A stretch of DNA of 64,000 nucleotides from Segatella oris (GTDB lineage: Bacteria; Bacteroidota; Bacteroidia; Bacteroidales; Bacteroidaceae): NCBI RefSeq assembly GCF_900637655.1, contig NZ_LR134384.1, positions 2,108,001-2,172,000 on the forward strand, in the 5' to 3' direction. Below the pieces are notes generated by a model. That model worked only from the letters and a program-made list of their open reading frames with translations, was not told the origin of the DNA and ran no database searches. A program made the position numbers and the translations under genes. Shown one piece after another: positions 19,732 through 28,712 of the stretch (within the stretch, counting starts at the first letter, position 1; each line of letters starts with the position of its first letter).

Positions 19732-20265
19732 TTACTTGGTTTTAGTGTTAAACTTACCGATTGTCAATGGTGCACCACCTTCAATCAGATTAGGGAGGCT
19801 ACCACCTTTATATACTTCCTTATCGAGATGATAAACCAACTTGTCACGATTGAAGACAGAGTTCTCGAAATCATTCACAAACTCTATGGCCCCGAAGTTA
19901 CAAGCATTGACACAAAGCTGACAGAACATGCAGTCGCCAAGGTCATACTGGTAGTCATCAAGTTGTTTCTTCTTGCGACCCGTTTCAGGGTTCTCCTCCA
20001 AATGGGCTACAATCTTGATTGTATCATTAGGGCAAGCTTTCTCACACATGGTACACGCCGTGCATTTATAGTTCTCATCTTCATCACGCAAGAAGACAAG
20101 ACGGCCACGATGACGCTTTGCAACATGCAGGGTAGTCTTGCGGTTTTCAGGATACTGCTCCGTAGTCTTCGGCGTGAAGTATTCCTTCATCGTCACCTTC
20201 AGACCTGTTCCAAGTGTCTTCAGTGCAGCACCTATTTCACCGAAATATGATTTGTTATTTTCCAT
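19732..20265 (-). CDS. nuoI: NADH-quinone oxidoreductase subunit I, 2x[4Fe-4S]
   Basis: A 177-residue peripheral ferredoxin-like subunit. Two cluster motifs are intact: CTACTMCEKACP and CMFCQLCVNACN. It passes electrons towards NuoB and the quinone site. With no nuoEFG nearby, an electron donor such as ferredoxin or another flavoprotein could enter here; that is inference from known 11-subunit complexes. Confidence 0.96.
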   Translation of the reverse strand: MENNKSYFGEIGAALKTLGTGLKVTMKEYFTPKTTEQYPENRKTTLHVAKRHRGRLVFLRDEDENYKCTACTMCEKACPNDTIKIVAHLEENPETGRKKKQLDDYQYDLGDCMFCQLCVNACNFGAIEFVNDFENSVFNRDKLVYHLDKEVYKGGSLPNLIEGGAPLTIGKFNTKTK

Positions 20266-20300
20266 TTTAATTAAATTCCTTAATCAATTTCATGAAAGAA

Positions 20301-21371
20301 TTAAACCAAGGCAACCCAAACGGTTGTCAAAGTCAGAATGACAAGCATCAATGGCATGAGATACTTCCACTCCAATTTCAATATCTGGTCAATACGAAGA
20401 CGAGGGAATGTCCAGCGAATCCACATCAGGATCCACACAATTGCAAACGTCTTTACAAAGAACCAGATGATGCCCGGAATGAAATCCATCACGGCATTGA
20501 AACCGTCAAGACCAGCTACATGCAAAGGCATCCAGCCTCCCAAGAACACTGTAGCAGCAATACCCGAGATAACAAACAGGTTCAAGTATTCAGCCAGATA
20601 ATAGAAACCGAAGCCCATACCGGAATACTCTGTATGATAACCGGCTGTCAACTCACTCTCAGCCTCTGCCAAGTCAAATGGGCCACGGTTAGCCTCAGCA
20701 TTGCCTGCAACGAGGAACACCAAGAAAGCAAGCCATGTAACTGGGGTCTGGAATATAAGCCATGCTCCGTGCTGTGCTTCCACAATACCACCAATCTGCA
20801 TGGTACCTGTCAAGACAACTGCACTGATAAGGCACAGGCATAATGACATTTCATAGGATATCATCTGAACTGCACCACGCATGGCACTGACTACAGAATA
20901 CTTGTTGTTACTACCCCAACCTGCCAAGAAGACACCCAGAATGCCAATACTCGAAATTGCTGTCAGCAGGAAAACGCCAACATTGAAGTCGAGCACTGCA
21001 GCACCTTTGTTCCAAGGAAGGAAAGAGAATGTGCCGACAGATGCAATGATAACCAAGAAAGGAGCAATGTAATAAAGCATCTTGTCTGCCTTATCAACAG
21101 CAAAGATTTCCTTAATCAACATCTTCAACACGTCAGCAAACACCTGGAAGATCCCCCAAGGACCAACACGCATCGGGCCAAGACGACACTGGAAATAGGC
21201 GCAAACCTTACGTTCCATGAAGATTAGCACGATAGCAATCAGTGCATAGGCTGTGAGAATGCAGATGCCTACCAGTACACACTCTATCAAAATCGACCAG
21301 AAATCTCCAAGATTCAACGTGTGACGGAGAAGACTGTCAATCCATCTTGTTACTATACTAAAATCATACAT
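20301..21371 (-). CDS. nuoH: NADH-quinone oxidoreductase subunit H
   Basis: A 356-residue membrane subunit that forms much of the quinone cavity. Conserved stretches include FMERKVCAYFQCRLGPMRVGPWG and NRGPFDLAEAESELTAGYHTEYSG. The adjacent nuoCD gene stops 2 bp before it. Confidence 0.96.
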   Translation of the reverse strand: MYDFSIVTRWIDSLLRHTLNLGDFWSILIECVLVGICILTAYALIAIVLIFMERKVCAYFQCRLGPMRVGPWGIFQVFADVLKMLIKEIFAVDKADKMLYYIAPFLVIIASVGTFSFLPWNKGAAVLDFNVGVFLLTAISSIGILGVFLAGWGSNNKYSVVSAMRGAVQMISYEMSLCLCLISAVVLTGTMQIGGIVEAQHGAWLIFQTPVTWLAFLVFLVAGNAEANRGPFDLAEAESELTAGYHTEYSGMGFGFYYLAEYLNLFVISGIAATVFLGGWMPLHVAGLDGFNAVMDFIPGIIWFFVKTFAIVWILMWIRWTFPRLRIDQILKLEWKYLMPLMLVILTLTTVWVALV

Positions 21372-21373
21372 AA

Positions 21374-22945
21374 TTATCTATCAATATCTGGTATAACGAA
21401 ATCAATTGCTGCACCTGTAGCCACAAGGTCGGCTAACTTCTGTCCCTTCAGCATCTTGTCGAATGCACCTGTAAGGGTCAGACCCATTGGACGCATCTTC
21501 AGACGGTAAGGACTCTTGTCGCCACGTGAGTCAAGATATACGCCAAACTCACCAGCTCCACCCTCAACAGAGAAGAACCACTGGCCTTCGGGCACCTTGA
21601 TAATAGGTTTCTGCTTGATATAGAATTCACCCTCAGGAATGTTGTCTATCAACTGTTCAATGATATTCAGACTCTGATAAATCTCCTTGATATGAACCAT
21701 ATAGCGTGCCATAGAGTCGGCACCCGTCAGTGTCACCTCCTCAAAGTCAACCTTACTATACATGGCATAAGGGTGATTTTTGCGCACATCGTTATGCCAA
21801 CCGGCAGCACGTCCGGCCGGACCTGTCACGGCATAATTGATACAATCTTCAAGATTCATCGGCCCGACACCTTCAAGACGCTGATGTGTGATGACGTTAT
21901 CCCCAAAGACATCGAGGTATTCCTGAACCATCGGACGCAGATATTTGCAGAGTGTCTTCACGTTCTGAACAAAGTTCGGGTCGATATCATCCTGCAAACC
22001 ACCAATGCGATAGTAGTTCTGAATGAGACGTCCACCCGTAGTTTCCTCCATGACATTCAGCACATGCTCACGGTCGCGCATACAATAAAGGAATGCGGTC
22101 AGCGCGCTCAAGTCCTGTGCACAGGTGCCAAGGAACAGCAAGTGGTTGTCAATACGCTGAAGTTCATCCATGATGGTACGGATATACTGAATGCGGTCTG
22201 AAAGCTCTATGCCCATACCTTCCTCAATAACGCCCACCAAGGCATGACGGTGCATCATGGCACAAAGATAGTTCAGACGGTCGGTGAAAGCCAGTGTCTG
22301 TGGATAAGTCATGCTTTCACACATCTTCTCCATACCACGATGAATATATCCCAAATGAGGATAGATGTGTTTCACGGTTTCACCATCGAGCACCGTCTGC
22401 AAGCGAAGCACACCGTGCATGCTCGGGTGGTTAGGGCCCAAGTTCACGATGAAGTCATCTTCATCAAACATGCGATGCTGGGTTGCAACCAAGTTTCCCT
22501 GCTTGTCGAGGTTCCATTCCGTAGTGAAATCACTCTCTGGTTCATCGGTTGTCGGGAACATGTTGGCTTCAGGACTCGCATCAAAATCCTTGCGGAGCGG
22601 ATAGCCTTTAAAGTCATTACGCATGAACAGACGGCGCATGTCTGGATGACCAAGGAACTTGATGCCCAAGAAATCAAACACTTCACGCTCAAGCAAGTTG
22701 GCAGCATTCCACAGATGAATCGTGGTTGGAATGACATATTCCTTACCTATCTGCTTTGCAATCGTTCTGACCGAGCAGCGTTCATGGCTTTCTGTGTTCT
22801 CAAGAATATAGATACAGCCCAAGCCTTCCTCACCAAAGTCTTCACCAATAATGGTAACAAGATAGTCGAAATGCTTTTCGTTCTTCAACTTCGCCATCTC
22901 TGCGGCAAAGTCATCGAATTGAAGTTCTATGTTATTTAATTTCAT
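21374..22945 (-). CDS. nuoCD: NADH-quinone oxidoreductase subunit CD fusion
   Basis: A 523-residue protein joining NuoC (residues about 1-140; LNNIELQFDDFAAEMAKL, REVFDFLGIKFLGHPDMRRL) to NuoD (from about 160; FIVNLGPNHPSMHGVLRLQ). The NuoD part, of the hydrogenase large-subunit type, carries the quinone-site His region (GPNHPSMHG) and YIHRGMEKMCESMTY. The fusion is the usual form in Bacteroidota and some proteobacteria. Confidence 0.96.
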   Translation of the reverse strand: MKLNNIELQFDDFAAEMAKLKNEKHFDYLVTIIGEDFGEEGLGCIYILENTESHERCSVRTIAKQIGKEYVIPTTIHLWNAANLLEREVFDFLGIKFLGHPDMRRLFMRNDFKGYPLRKDFDASPEANMFPTTDEPESDFTTEWNLDKQGNLVATQHRMFDEDDFIVNLGPNHPSMHGVLRLQTVLDGETVKHIYPHLGYIHRGMEKMCESMTYPQTLAFTDRLNYLCAMMHRHALVGVIEEGMGIELSDRIQYIRTIMDELQRIDNHLLFLGTCAQDLSALTAFLYCMRDREHVLNVMEETTGGRLIQNYYRIGGLQDDIDPNFVQNVKTLCKYLRPMVQEYLDVFGDNVITHQRLEGVGPMNLEDCINYAVTGPAGRAAGWHNDVRKNHPYAMYSKVDFEEVTLTGADSMARYMVHIKEIYQSLNIIEQLIDNIPEGEFYIKQKPIIKVPEGQWFFSVEGGAGEFGVYLDSRGDKSPYRLKMRPMGLTLTGAFDKMLKGQKLADLVATGAAIDFVIPDIDR

Positions 22946-22959
22946 CTTCTTTTACCTTA

Positions 22960-23682
22960 TTAATCTGTTAGACCTTTTTCGGGATCGAAATCAGCGGGCA
23001 CATCCGTTACGATGATAGGCGATTTCTTTCCAAGTTTCTCGGCAGCAGTAATCGTTTCATTGCTCAATCCGCGCAAACCACCCTTCGACATAGACAGCTC
23101 ACGCTCTTCTTTCGTCATCTTATGGTTGGCTCCGCCGAAGAACTTCTCCACCTTCACCTTGCGCTGCAACTGCATCATACCATAAAGGATAGCCTCCGGA
23201 CGCGGAGGACAACCGGGGATATAGACATCAACAGGCACCAGCTCGTCAATGCCACGAACAACGTTGTAGCTCTTCTTGAATGGGCCTCCACTGATCGTAC
23301 AGCCACCAACAGCCACAACATACTTCGGCTCAGCTATCTCATCATAGAGGCGTTTGAACACAGGAGCCATCTTATTGGTTATCGTTCCGGCACACATAAT
23401 AAGGTCGGCCTGACGTGGGGAGTTACGGGTAACCTCGAAACCGAAACGTGAAAAGTCATAACGGGCACAGCCCACAGCCATGAACTCTATGCCACAGCAT
23501 GACGTTCCGAAAGTCAAAGACCACAGTGAGTTGCTGCGTCCCCAGTTGATTGCCTGGTCAAGCGAACCGACAATAACGTTGACACCGCCTTCATTCAGTT
23601 CTTGGGTAATCTTCTCAAGAGAGTCATTATCCTTGAATTCATCATAGGGAATACTCTTGATGTGCGGTTTTCTTACTTCCAT
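22960..23682 (-). CDS. nuoB: NADH-quinone oxidoreductase subunit B
   Basis: A peripheral subunit carrying cluster N2, the last iron-sulfur cluster before quinone. Ligand motifs are TFGTSCCGIEF, CAGTIT and PGCPPRPEA. I chose the Met of MEVRKPHIK (23682) as start because AAAGGAG lies just upstream and the start then overlaps the nuoA end by 10 bp; an in-frame ATG at 23703 is the alternative. The C-terminal tail after PEAILYGMMQLQRK is longer than in proteobacterial NuoB. Confidence 0.95.
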   Translation of the reverse strand: MEVRKPHIKSIPYDEFKDNDSLEKITQELNEGGVNVIVGSLDQAINWGRSNSLWSLTFGTSCCGIEFMAVGCARYDFSRFGFEVTRNSPRQADLIMCAGTITNKMAPVFKRLYDEIAEPKYVVAVGGCTISGGPFKKSYNVVRGIDELVPVDVYIPGCPPRPEAILYGMMQLQRKVKVEKFFGGANHKMTKEERELSMSKGGLRGLSNETITAAEKLGKKSPIIVTDVPADFDPEKGLTD

Positions 23683-24023
23683 TCCAACGCTCCTTTCCGC
23701 CATGCATAAGCAAGGCCTAAAACTAAAACAACCAAGAAGAAGCCAATGCTTATCAAGGCCAATGAACCAAATTGCTTAACGACTACAGCCCATGGATAGA
23801 GAAACACGGTCTCTATGTCAAACATCAGGAAGAGGATGGCAAACAGATAATATCCCACATGCATAGGAAGCCAGGAGCTGCCATGCGTCGGAATACCACA
23901 TTCAAAAGGCTCACCCTTTACCGGATTGTATGAACGTGGGCCGATGAGTTTAGCAATGACATAAGCTGCCACCACCAAAACCACAGCCGTTATCAAAACG
24001 GTAATGAATAAAGTAAAATACAT
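23673..24023 (-). CDS. nuoA: NADH-quinone oxidoreductase subunit A
   Basis: A 116-residue membrane subunit with three transmembrane segments. The conserved loop NPVKGEPFECGIPTHGSS contains the quinone-cavity Cys, and FDIETVFLYPWAV is the second NuoA hallmark. The start is the Met of MYFTLFITV at 24023; the frame is open further upstream but that part crosses the promoter and leader and has no NuoA similarity. First gene of the operon. Confidence 0.95.
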   Translation of the reverse strand: MYFTLFITVLITAVVLVVAAYVIAKLIGPRSYNPVKGEPFECGIPTHGSSWLPMHVGYYLFAILFLMFDIETVFLYPWAVVVKQFGSLALISIGFFLVVLVLGLAYAWRKGALEWK

Positions 24024-24060
24024 AAATTTTATAACGTTATTAATTATTTGCCTCATGTAC

Positions 24061-24079
24061 GGTGGAGAGCTAATCCACC
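24061..24079 (-). promoter_or_regulatory. leader hairpin of the nuo operon
   Basis: GGTGGA and TCCACC form a 6-bp stem around a 7-nt loop between the -7 box (24090-24097) and the nuoA start. It could affect leader stability or translation; not a recognised riboswitch. Confidence 0.4.
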
Positions 24080-24089
24080 CAAAGCGCTG

Positions 24090-24097
24090 CAAAGTTA
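24090..24097 (-). promoter_or_regulatory. -7 box of the nuo operon promoter
   Basis: TAACTTTG on the minus strand, about 66 bp upstream of the nuoA start; no exact TTTG at -33. Confidence 0.55.
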
Positions 24098-24257
24098 ACA
24101 ATAATATTAGACTTATCACTCTCTTTTTATAAAAAATGTAATATGGAGGTGACAATTTTAACCATTTAATGAGTGAAGACTGTCCATAATTCAAAATCAT
24201 TCATTCAGCCTCACGGCCAAACAACCACTTCCCTCTCTGTTGACCCAGCTCCTGACT

Positions 24258-24345
24258 TGATGCAGAATACCACGCAATCTGACGCAGATCACACGATAAC
24301 ATGACGCAGATCACACTGCAATCCGGCACAGATTGCAAGGCTTCT
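24258..24345. repeat. 22-bp tandem repeat array B
   Basis: Four units in exact 22-bp phase start at 24258, 24280, 24302 and 24324. The second and third share TGACGCAGATCACAC; the fourth is decayed (CGGCACAGATTGCA). All units have the same orientation of the 7-mer here. Confidence 0.9.
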
Positions 24346-24432
24346 CCACATGCTGTCAGCACGGCTTAAAAAGCTGACAACATCCATATCCCGAGGCTTT
24401 ACACGGACAACATGCTTCTATGCAGACACAAA

Positions 24433-24458
24433 AAAGCCGAGCATCACTGCTCGGCTTT
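24433..24458 (-). terminator. terminator of the rubrerythrin gene
   Basis: Perfect 10-bp stem AAAGCCGAGC/GCTCGGCTTT with loop ATCACT, followed on the minus strand by TTTTTTGTG. Confidence 0.92.
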
Positions 24459-24484
24459 CCATTATCCAAATTATGAACAAACAT

Positions 24485-25138
24485 TTAGAAATTTTCAGCT
24501 GCAACCTGGAAGAAACTCTTCGGGTGGTTGCAAACCGGACAAACTTCAGGAGCCGTCTTGCCAATATGAATGTGGCCGCAGTTACGACACTGCCATACAC
24601 GGTCTCCATCTTTAGAGAAAACAATACCTTCTTCAATATTATTCAACAGCTTGCGATAGCGCTCTTCATGACGCTTTTCGATAGCACCTACAGAGCGGAA
24701 CTTCACTGCCAATTCAGGGAAACCGTCTGCAATAGCCTGCTTTGCCATTTGCTCATACATGTCGGTCCACTCGTAGTTCTCGCCTGCAGCTGCGTCTGCA
24801 AGATTCGTAGTTGTTGTGGGAATATCACCCTCATGCAGGAACTTGAACCACAATTTTGCATGCTCTTTCTCATTGAGCGCAGTCTCTGTGAAGAGTTCTG
24901 CAATCTGCTCATAACCATCTTTCTTGGCCTTTGAAGCATAGTAAAGATACTTGGTGTGAGCCTGACTCTCGCCGGCAAAGGCATCTTTCAGATTCTGCTC
25001 GGTCTTCGTTCCCTTCAGAGCCTGTGGGTTGAATTCCTTAAACTTGTCAGCTTTCACGTGACATACCGGGCACTCTGCAGGTGCCTCTGCTCCTTCATAA
25101 ATGTAACCACAAACGGTACAGATAAACTTCTTTTTCAT
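24485..25138 (-). CDS. rbr: rubrerythrin with rubredoxin-like domains at both ends
   Basis: A 217-residue peroxide-scavenging protein. An N-terminal rubredoxin-like domain ([10 protein letters not shown] ... CPVC, residues about 6-24) precedes a four-helix diiron domain with ligands in [36 protein letters not shown] and [14 protein letters not shown]-terminal rubredoxin domain ([10 protein letters not shown] ... CPVC) closes it. Classical rubrerythrin has only the C-terminal rubredoxin. The start is the Met of [12 protein letters not shown] at 25138; the open frame upstream includes the promoter. It is divergent from oxyR and so probably regulated by it. Confidence 0.94.
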   Translation of the reverse strand: MKKKFICTVCGYIYEGAEAPAECPVCHVKADKFKEFNPQALKGTKTEQNLKDAFAGESQAHTKYLYYASKAKKDGYEQIAELFTETALNEKEHAKLWFKFLHEGDIPTTTTNLADAAAGENYEWTDMYEQMAKQAIADGFPELAVKFRSVGAIEKRHEERYRKLLNNIEEGIVFSKDGDRVWQCRNCGHIHIGKTAPEVCPVCNHPKSFFQVAAENF

Positions 25139-25174
25139 AATGCTTTTGTATAAATATCGTTTATTATTCTGGTG

Positions 25175-25206
25175 CAAAGATAGAACTTACATTTTATAAA
25201 AGCAAA
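25175..25206 (-). promoter_or_regulatory. promoter of the rubrerythrin gene
   Basis: TATCTTTG (25175-25182) with TTTG (25203-25206) 20 bp upstream on the minus strand. It shares the intergenic region with the oxyR promoter, where an OxyR operator is expected but not identifiable by eye. Confidence 0.8.
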
Positions 25207-25335
25207 TGATAGACTCTATAAATTGATAGAATAAAATCTATAACTTCCTGATGATGCCTTTATTCACCGCCTTTAAGAAGATACCCGAGAAGATAAATAC
25301 ATTTTGTTTTTTTTAATAGACACAGGAAACTAAAC

Positions 25336-25366
25336 TTTGATAATCACGAAAAAAAGACTATCTTTG
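25336..25366 (+). promoter_or_regulatory. promoter of oxyR
   Basis: TTTG (25336-25339) and TATCTTTG (25359-25366) with a 19-bp spacer; start codon 31 bp downstream of the -7 box. Confidence 0.85.
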
Positions 25367-25396
25367 CAGGAACGAAGCATACAAAAACCAAGAAAT

Positions 25397-26323
25397 ATGA
25401 CACTGCAACAATTGGAATATATCATGGCAGTCTACCGCCACAAGCACTTTGCAAAGGCAGCAGAGGCCTGCAATGTGACCCAACCGACACTAAGCTCCAT
25501 GATACAGAAGCTCGAAGAAGAGTTGGGAGTGAAGATCTTCGACCGCAAGCGGCAGCCTATCCTCCCTACCCCCATCGGTCAGCACATCATTGACCAGGGG
25601 TGGGAAATCCTGCAGCATGCCAAGCAACTCAAGTCTTCGGTAGATGAAGAAAAGCATTCGTTGAGTGGCACTTTCCGTGTAGGAATTCTTCCGACTATTG
25701 CGCCCTACCTCATTCCCCGCTTCTTTCCACAGCTCATGCAGCACTATCCTGAATTGGATATCCGCATCCGTGAGATGCAGACCCACGAAATCAAGAAAGC
25801 GCTCGAGCAGGGAGATATTGACGTGGGCATATTGGCTGAGCTTGAGGGTATGGGTGAATTTGAAACCATCCACCTCTTCTATGAGCAGTTCTTCGGCTAC
25901 GTGGCAAAGAATGACCCTCTATATATTAATAAGGTGATACACACGGCCGACCTCAAAGGAGAATATCTGTGGATGCTCGATGAAGGGCATTGCTTCAGAG
26001 ATCAATTGGTGAAATTCTGCCAATTGAAAGAGGCTAAGCAAAGTCAGAAAGCCTATTCCTTAGGCAGTATAGAGACATTCATGCGCATTGTGGAAAACGG
26101 GAAAGGCATCACTTTCATTCCAGAATTGGCCATTTTTCAGTTGGCCGACAGTCAGAAAGAACTCGTCCGCCCCTTTGCCATCCCTATTCCTACACGTGAT
26201 ATCGTCATCATCAACAACAAGAATTTCGTGCGCCACACCATCCGCCAGCTGCTTATCGACTCCATCCAGAAAGCTGTTCCGGCCGACATGTTGAAACTGA
26301 AACAAATTCAACAACGCGTATAG
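25397..26323 (+). CDS. oxyR: hydrogen peroxide-responsive LysR-type regulator OxyR
   Basis: A 308-residue LysR-family regulator. The N-terminal winged helix (MTLQQLEYIMAVYRHKHF, ACNVTQPTLSSMIQKLEEELG) binds DNA. The effector domain contains DEGHCFRDQLVKFCQLKE, in which the two cysteines fall at residues 199 and 208, the same numbering as the redox pair of Escherichia coli OxyR. This identifies it as a thiol-switch peroxide sensor. The start at 25397 matches the usual LysR N-terminus; the frame extends upstream through the promoter. The divergent rubrerythrin gene is a likely target. Confidence 0.95.
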   Translation: MTLQQLEYIMAVYRHKHFAKAAEACNVTQPTLSSMIQKLEEELGVKIFDRKRQPILPTPIGQHIIDQGWEILQHAKQLKSSVDEEKHSLSGTFRVGILPTIAPYLIPRFFPQLMQHYPELDIRIREMQTHEIKKALEQGDIDVGILAELEGMGEFETIHLFYEQFFGYVAKNDPLYINKVIHTADLKGEYLWMLDEGHCFRDQLVKFCQLKEAKQSQKAYSLGSIETFMRIVENGKGITFIPELAIFQLADSQKELVRPFAIPIPTRDIVIINNKNFVRHTIRQLLIDSIQKAVPADMLKLKQIQQRV

Positions 26324-26354
26324 CAGATTGCAAACTCTAAGTTTACAAAATAAG

Positions 26355-26391
26355 ATAGCTGTCAGTATTTTTGCCGACAGCTATTATTTTA
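26355..26391 (+). terminator. terminator of oxyR
   Basis: ATAGCTGTC (26355-26363) pairs with GACAGCTAT (26376-26384), followed by TATTTTAT. Confidence 0.85.
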
Positions 26392-26448
26392 TCCTAATAA
26401 ATGAGGATAATTTTCAGAATTGTTTACATGATATGCAGACATATTTGT

Positions 26449-26456
26449 TAAATTTG
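26449..26456 (+). promoter_or_regulatory. -7 box of the nrf operon promoter
   Basis: TAAATTTG, 23 bp upstream of the nrfH start; the -33 region has only a weak match. Confidence 0.5.
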
Positions 26457-26479
26457 CATCATAAATAAACCGACAATCT

Positions 26480-27133
26480 ATGAAGCGACTGACCTATACC
26501 AATCTGAAAACCGGATGGAAATCGTTTGTCAACAGACTATCCTATAGACAGAAGATCATCATAACGACTTTATGCGGCATCACGTTCGGCTTGGTGGTTT
26601 TATTCATGTATCTTCTTCGCATGCACACCTACATTGTGGGGGATGACCCTGCAGCCTGCATCAACTGCCATATCATGTCGCCCTATTATGCCACATGGTC
26701 GCACTCTTCACATGGCCGTGATGTCACCTGCAACGACTGCCATGTGCCCAACAACAACATCGCTTCACACTATTTTTTCAAGGGTATGGACGGCATGAAG
26801 CACGTGGCCTACTTCGTCACTCACAGCGAACGTCAGGCTATTGAGGCCGAAGACGCTTCAGCAGAAGTCATCATGGACAATTGCATCCGCTGCCACAAAC
26901 AACTCAATCAGGAATTCGTGAAGACTGGACGCATTGACTACATGATGGCCAAGCGCGGGGAGGGAAAGGCCTGCTGGGACTGTCACCGCAACGTGCCTCA
27001 CATGGGAATGAACTCGCTTTCATCCACTCCGGGAGCTGAATTTGTTGAGCCTATGCCACCCGATCCCGTACCCGCTTGGCTGCAAAGAGCCTTGGGCCAC
27101 AAGCCTTATGAGGGGCCGAAGCAAGGAAAATAA
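26480..27133 (+). CDS. nrfH: cytochrome c nitrite reductase small subunit, tetraheme quinol dehydrogenase
   Basis: A 217-residue NapC/NirT-family protein anchored by one N-terminal membrane helix (IIITTLCGITFGLVVLFMY, residues about 30-48). Four heme-binding CxxCH motifs are present: CINCH (about 60), CNDCH (about 84), CIRCH (about 135) and CWDCH (about 165). It takes electrons from menaquinol and passes them to NrfA in the periplasm. First gene of the nrfHA-ccsBA cluster, 60 bp before nrfA. Confidence 0.96.
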   Translation: MKRLTYTNLKTGWKSFVNRLSYRQKIIITTLCGITFGLVVLFMYLLRMHTYIVGDDPAACINCHIMSPYYATWSHSSHGRDVTCNDCHVPNNNIASHYFFKGMDGMKHVAYFVTHSERQAIEAEDASAEVIMDNCIRCHKQLNQEFVKTGRIDYMMAKRGEGKACWDCHRNVPHMGMNSLSSTPGAEFVEPMPPDPVPAWLQRALGHKPYEGPKQGK

Positions 27134-27193
27134 ACATTCCTCAAACCGCATTATCCACAAGATTATCCGAATAAACTATAAAACCAAATAACT

Positions 27194-28690
27194 ATGGCAA
27201 AACAACTTAAGAAATGGCAAGGTTGGCTGCTCTTCGGAGGAGCAATGGTTGTTGTTTTCGTCTTGGGCCTTCTCTGCTCTTCGCTTTTGGAAAGAAGAGC
27301 TGAAGTTGCCAGCATCTTCAACAATCGCCGTACGCCGATGACCGACTCTATCGTAGCACAGAATGAGAAATTTGCAGAGGACTTTCCACGTGAATACCAG
27401 TCATGGGCGATGACCGAAGATACCACTTTCGAGAGCAAATACAATGGGTCACAGGAGAAAAGCATTCTGGAGAAATGTCCTGAAATCGTTGTCATATGGG
27501 ACGGTTACGCCTTCTCAAGAGACTACAATACCCCACGTGGGCACCGCCATTGCATTGAAGACCTGCGCAAAATCCTGCGCACGGGTTCTCCGGGCGTTGA
27601 TGGTCAGAAGGATCTTCAACCCGGAACATGCTGGACTTGCAAGGGGCCTGACGTGCCACGGCTGATGCGTGAGAAGGGAACGAACGCATTCTATGCTGCA
27701 AAATGGAGCGACTGGGGAGGCGAAGTGATGAACACCGTGGGCTGCTCTGACTGCCATGATGCCCGGACAATGGATCTCAAACCTGCACGTCCGGCCCTCT
27801 ATGAGGCTTGGGCACGCGTAGGAAAGGATGTCAAGAAAGCCAGTCACCAGGAAATGAGAAGCTTAGTCTGTGCACAATGTCACACCGAGTACTACTTCGA
27901 AAAGGAGAACGGCAACTATCTGCACTTCCCACAAGAGAAGGGACTTACCTGTGAAGCAGCCGAAGAATACTATGACAGTATCGGCTTCTATGACTATATT
28001 CACCCACTCTCTCATGCTAAAATTCTGAAAGCACAGCACCCGGGTTACGAAATGTTCAAGCAGGGCATCCACGGTCAACGCAATGTTTCCTGTGCTGATT
28101 GCCACATGCCTTACATTTCAGAAGGCGGTGTGAAATACACCGACCACCACATCATGAGTCCGCTTGCACACATCGACCGCACCTGCCAGACCTGTCACAG
28201 ACAGGATGCAGAAACCCTCCGTCAGAATGTCTATGAGCGTCAGCAGAAGGTATATGACTTTGCCCTTAAGGTCAACAAAGAATTGGCCAACGCGCACATC
28301 TATGCCAAGTTTGCCTGGGACAAGGGTGCTACAGAGGCCGAAATGAAACAATGCTTGAGTGACATCCGCAAGAGTCAGTGGCGTTGGGACTATTCTTTGG
28401 CCAGCCACGGTGCAGCTTTCCACGCTCCACAAGAGGTGATGCGCCTCCTCGCCAATTCGATGATGTATGCCAAGGATGCCCAATTGCAGGCTACACGTGT
28501 GGCAGCAAAGCATGGCTTCACGGGCCAGATACCTCTCCCCGACATCTCAACGCGCGAGAAAGCAGCTAAATATGTAGGTCTTGACATGAAGACCCTGCAT
28601 GCACAGAAGCAGGATTTCCTCAATACTGTCGTTCCAAAATGGATTGAAACGGCACGCAAGAACAAGCGCTTCATAACCAAACCCATGTAA
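27194..28690 (+). CDS. nrfA: ammonia-forming cytochrome c nitrite reductase, pentaheme catalytic subunit
   Basis: A 498-residue periplasmic enzyme reducing nitrite to ammonia with six electrons. The active-site heme has the special CWTCK motif (about residue 146) in place of CxxCH; four further motifs follow, CSDCH, CAQCH, CADCH and CQTCH. An N-terminal hydrophobic segment (WLLFGGAMVVVFVLGLLCSS) is a signal or anchor. NrfH is its membrane partner. The two downstream genes supply cytochrome c assembly. Confidence 0.97.
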   Translation: MAKQLKKWQGWLLFGGAMVVVFVLGLLCSSLLERRAEVASIFNNRRTPMTDSIVAQNEKFAEDFPREYQSWAMTEDTTFESKYNGSQEKSILEKCPEIVVIWDGYAFSRDYNTPRGHRHCIEDLRKILRTGSPGVDGQKDLQPGTCWTCKGPDVPRLMREKGTNAFYAAKWSDWGGEVMNTVGCSDCHDARTMDLKPARPALYEAWARVGKDVKKASHQEMRSLVCAQCHTEYYFEKENGNYLHFPQEKGLTCEAAEEYYDSIGFYDYIHPLSHAKILKAQHPGYEMFKQGIHGQRNVSCADCHMPYISEGGVKYTDHHIMSPLAHIDRTCQTCHRQDAETLRQNVYERQQKVYDFALKVNKELANAHIYAKFAWDKGATEAEMKQCLSDIRKSQWRWDYSLASHGAAFHAPQEVMRLLANSMMYAKDAQLQATRVAAKHGFTGQIPLPDISTREKAAKYVGLDMKTLHAQKQDFLNTVVPKWIETARKNKRFITKPM

Positions 28691-28712
28691 TGACAGACAA
28701 TCAATAACACTT

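Larger units (their letters stand above)
24024..24484. other. intergenic region between nuoA and rubrerythrin genes
   Basis: About 460 bp. It contains the nuo leader and promoter (to about 24120), 22-bp repeat array B (24258-24345), and the rubrerythrin terminator (24433-24458). No further gene is visible. Confidence 0.7.

Noticed and set aside
23673..24200. Longer NuoA starting at 24200
   Set aside because: The extra N-terminus crosses the -7 box and leader and has no NuoA character; the Met at 24023 matches the family.
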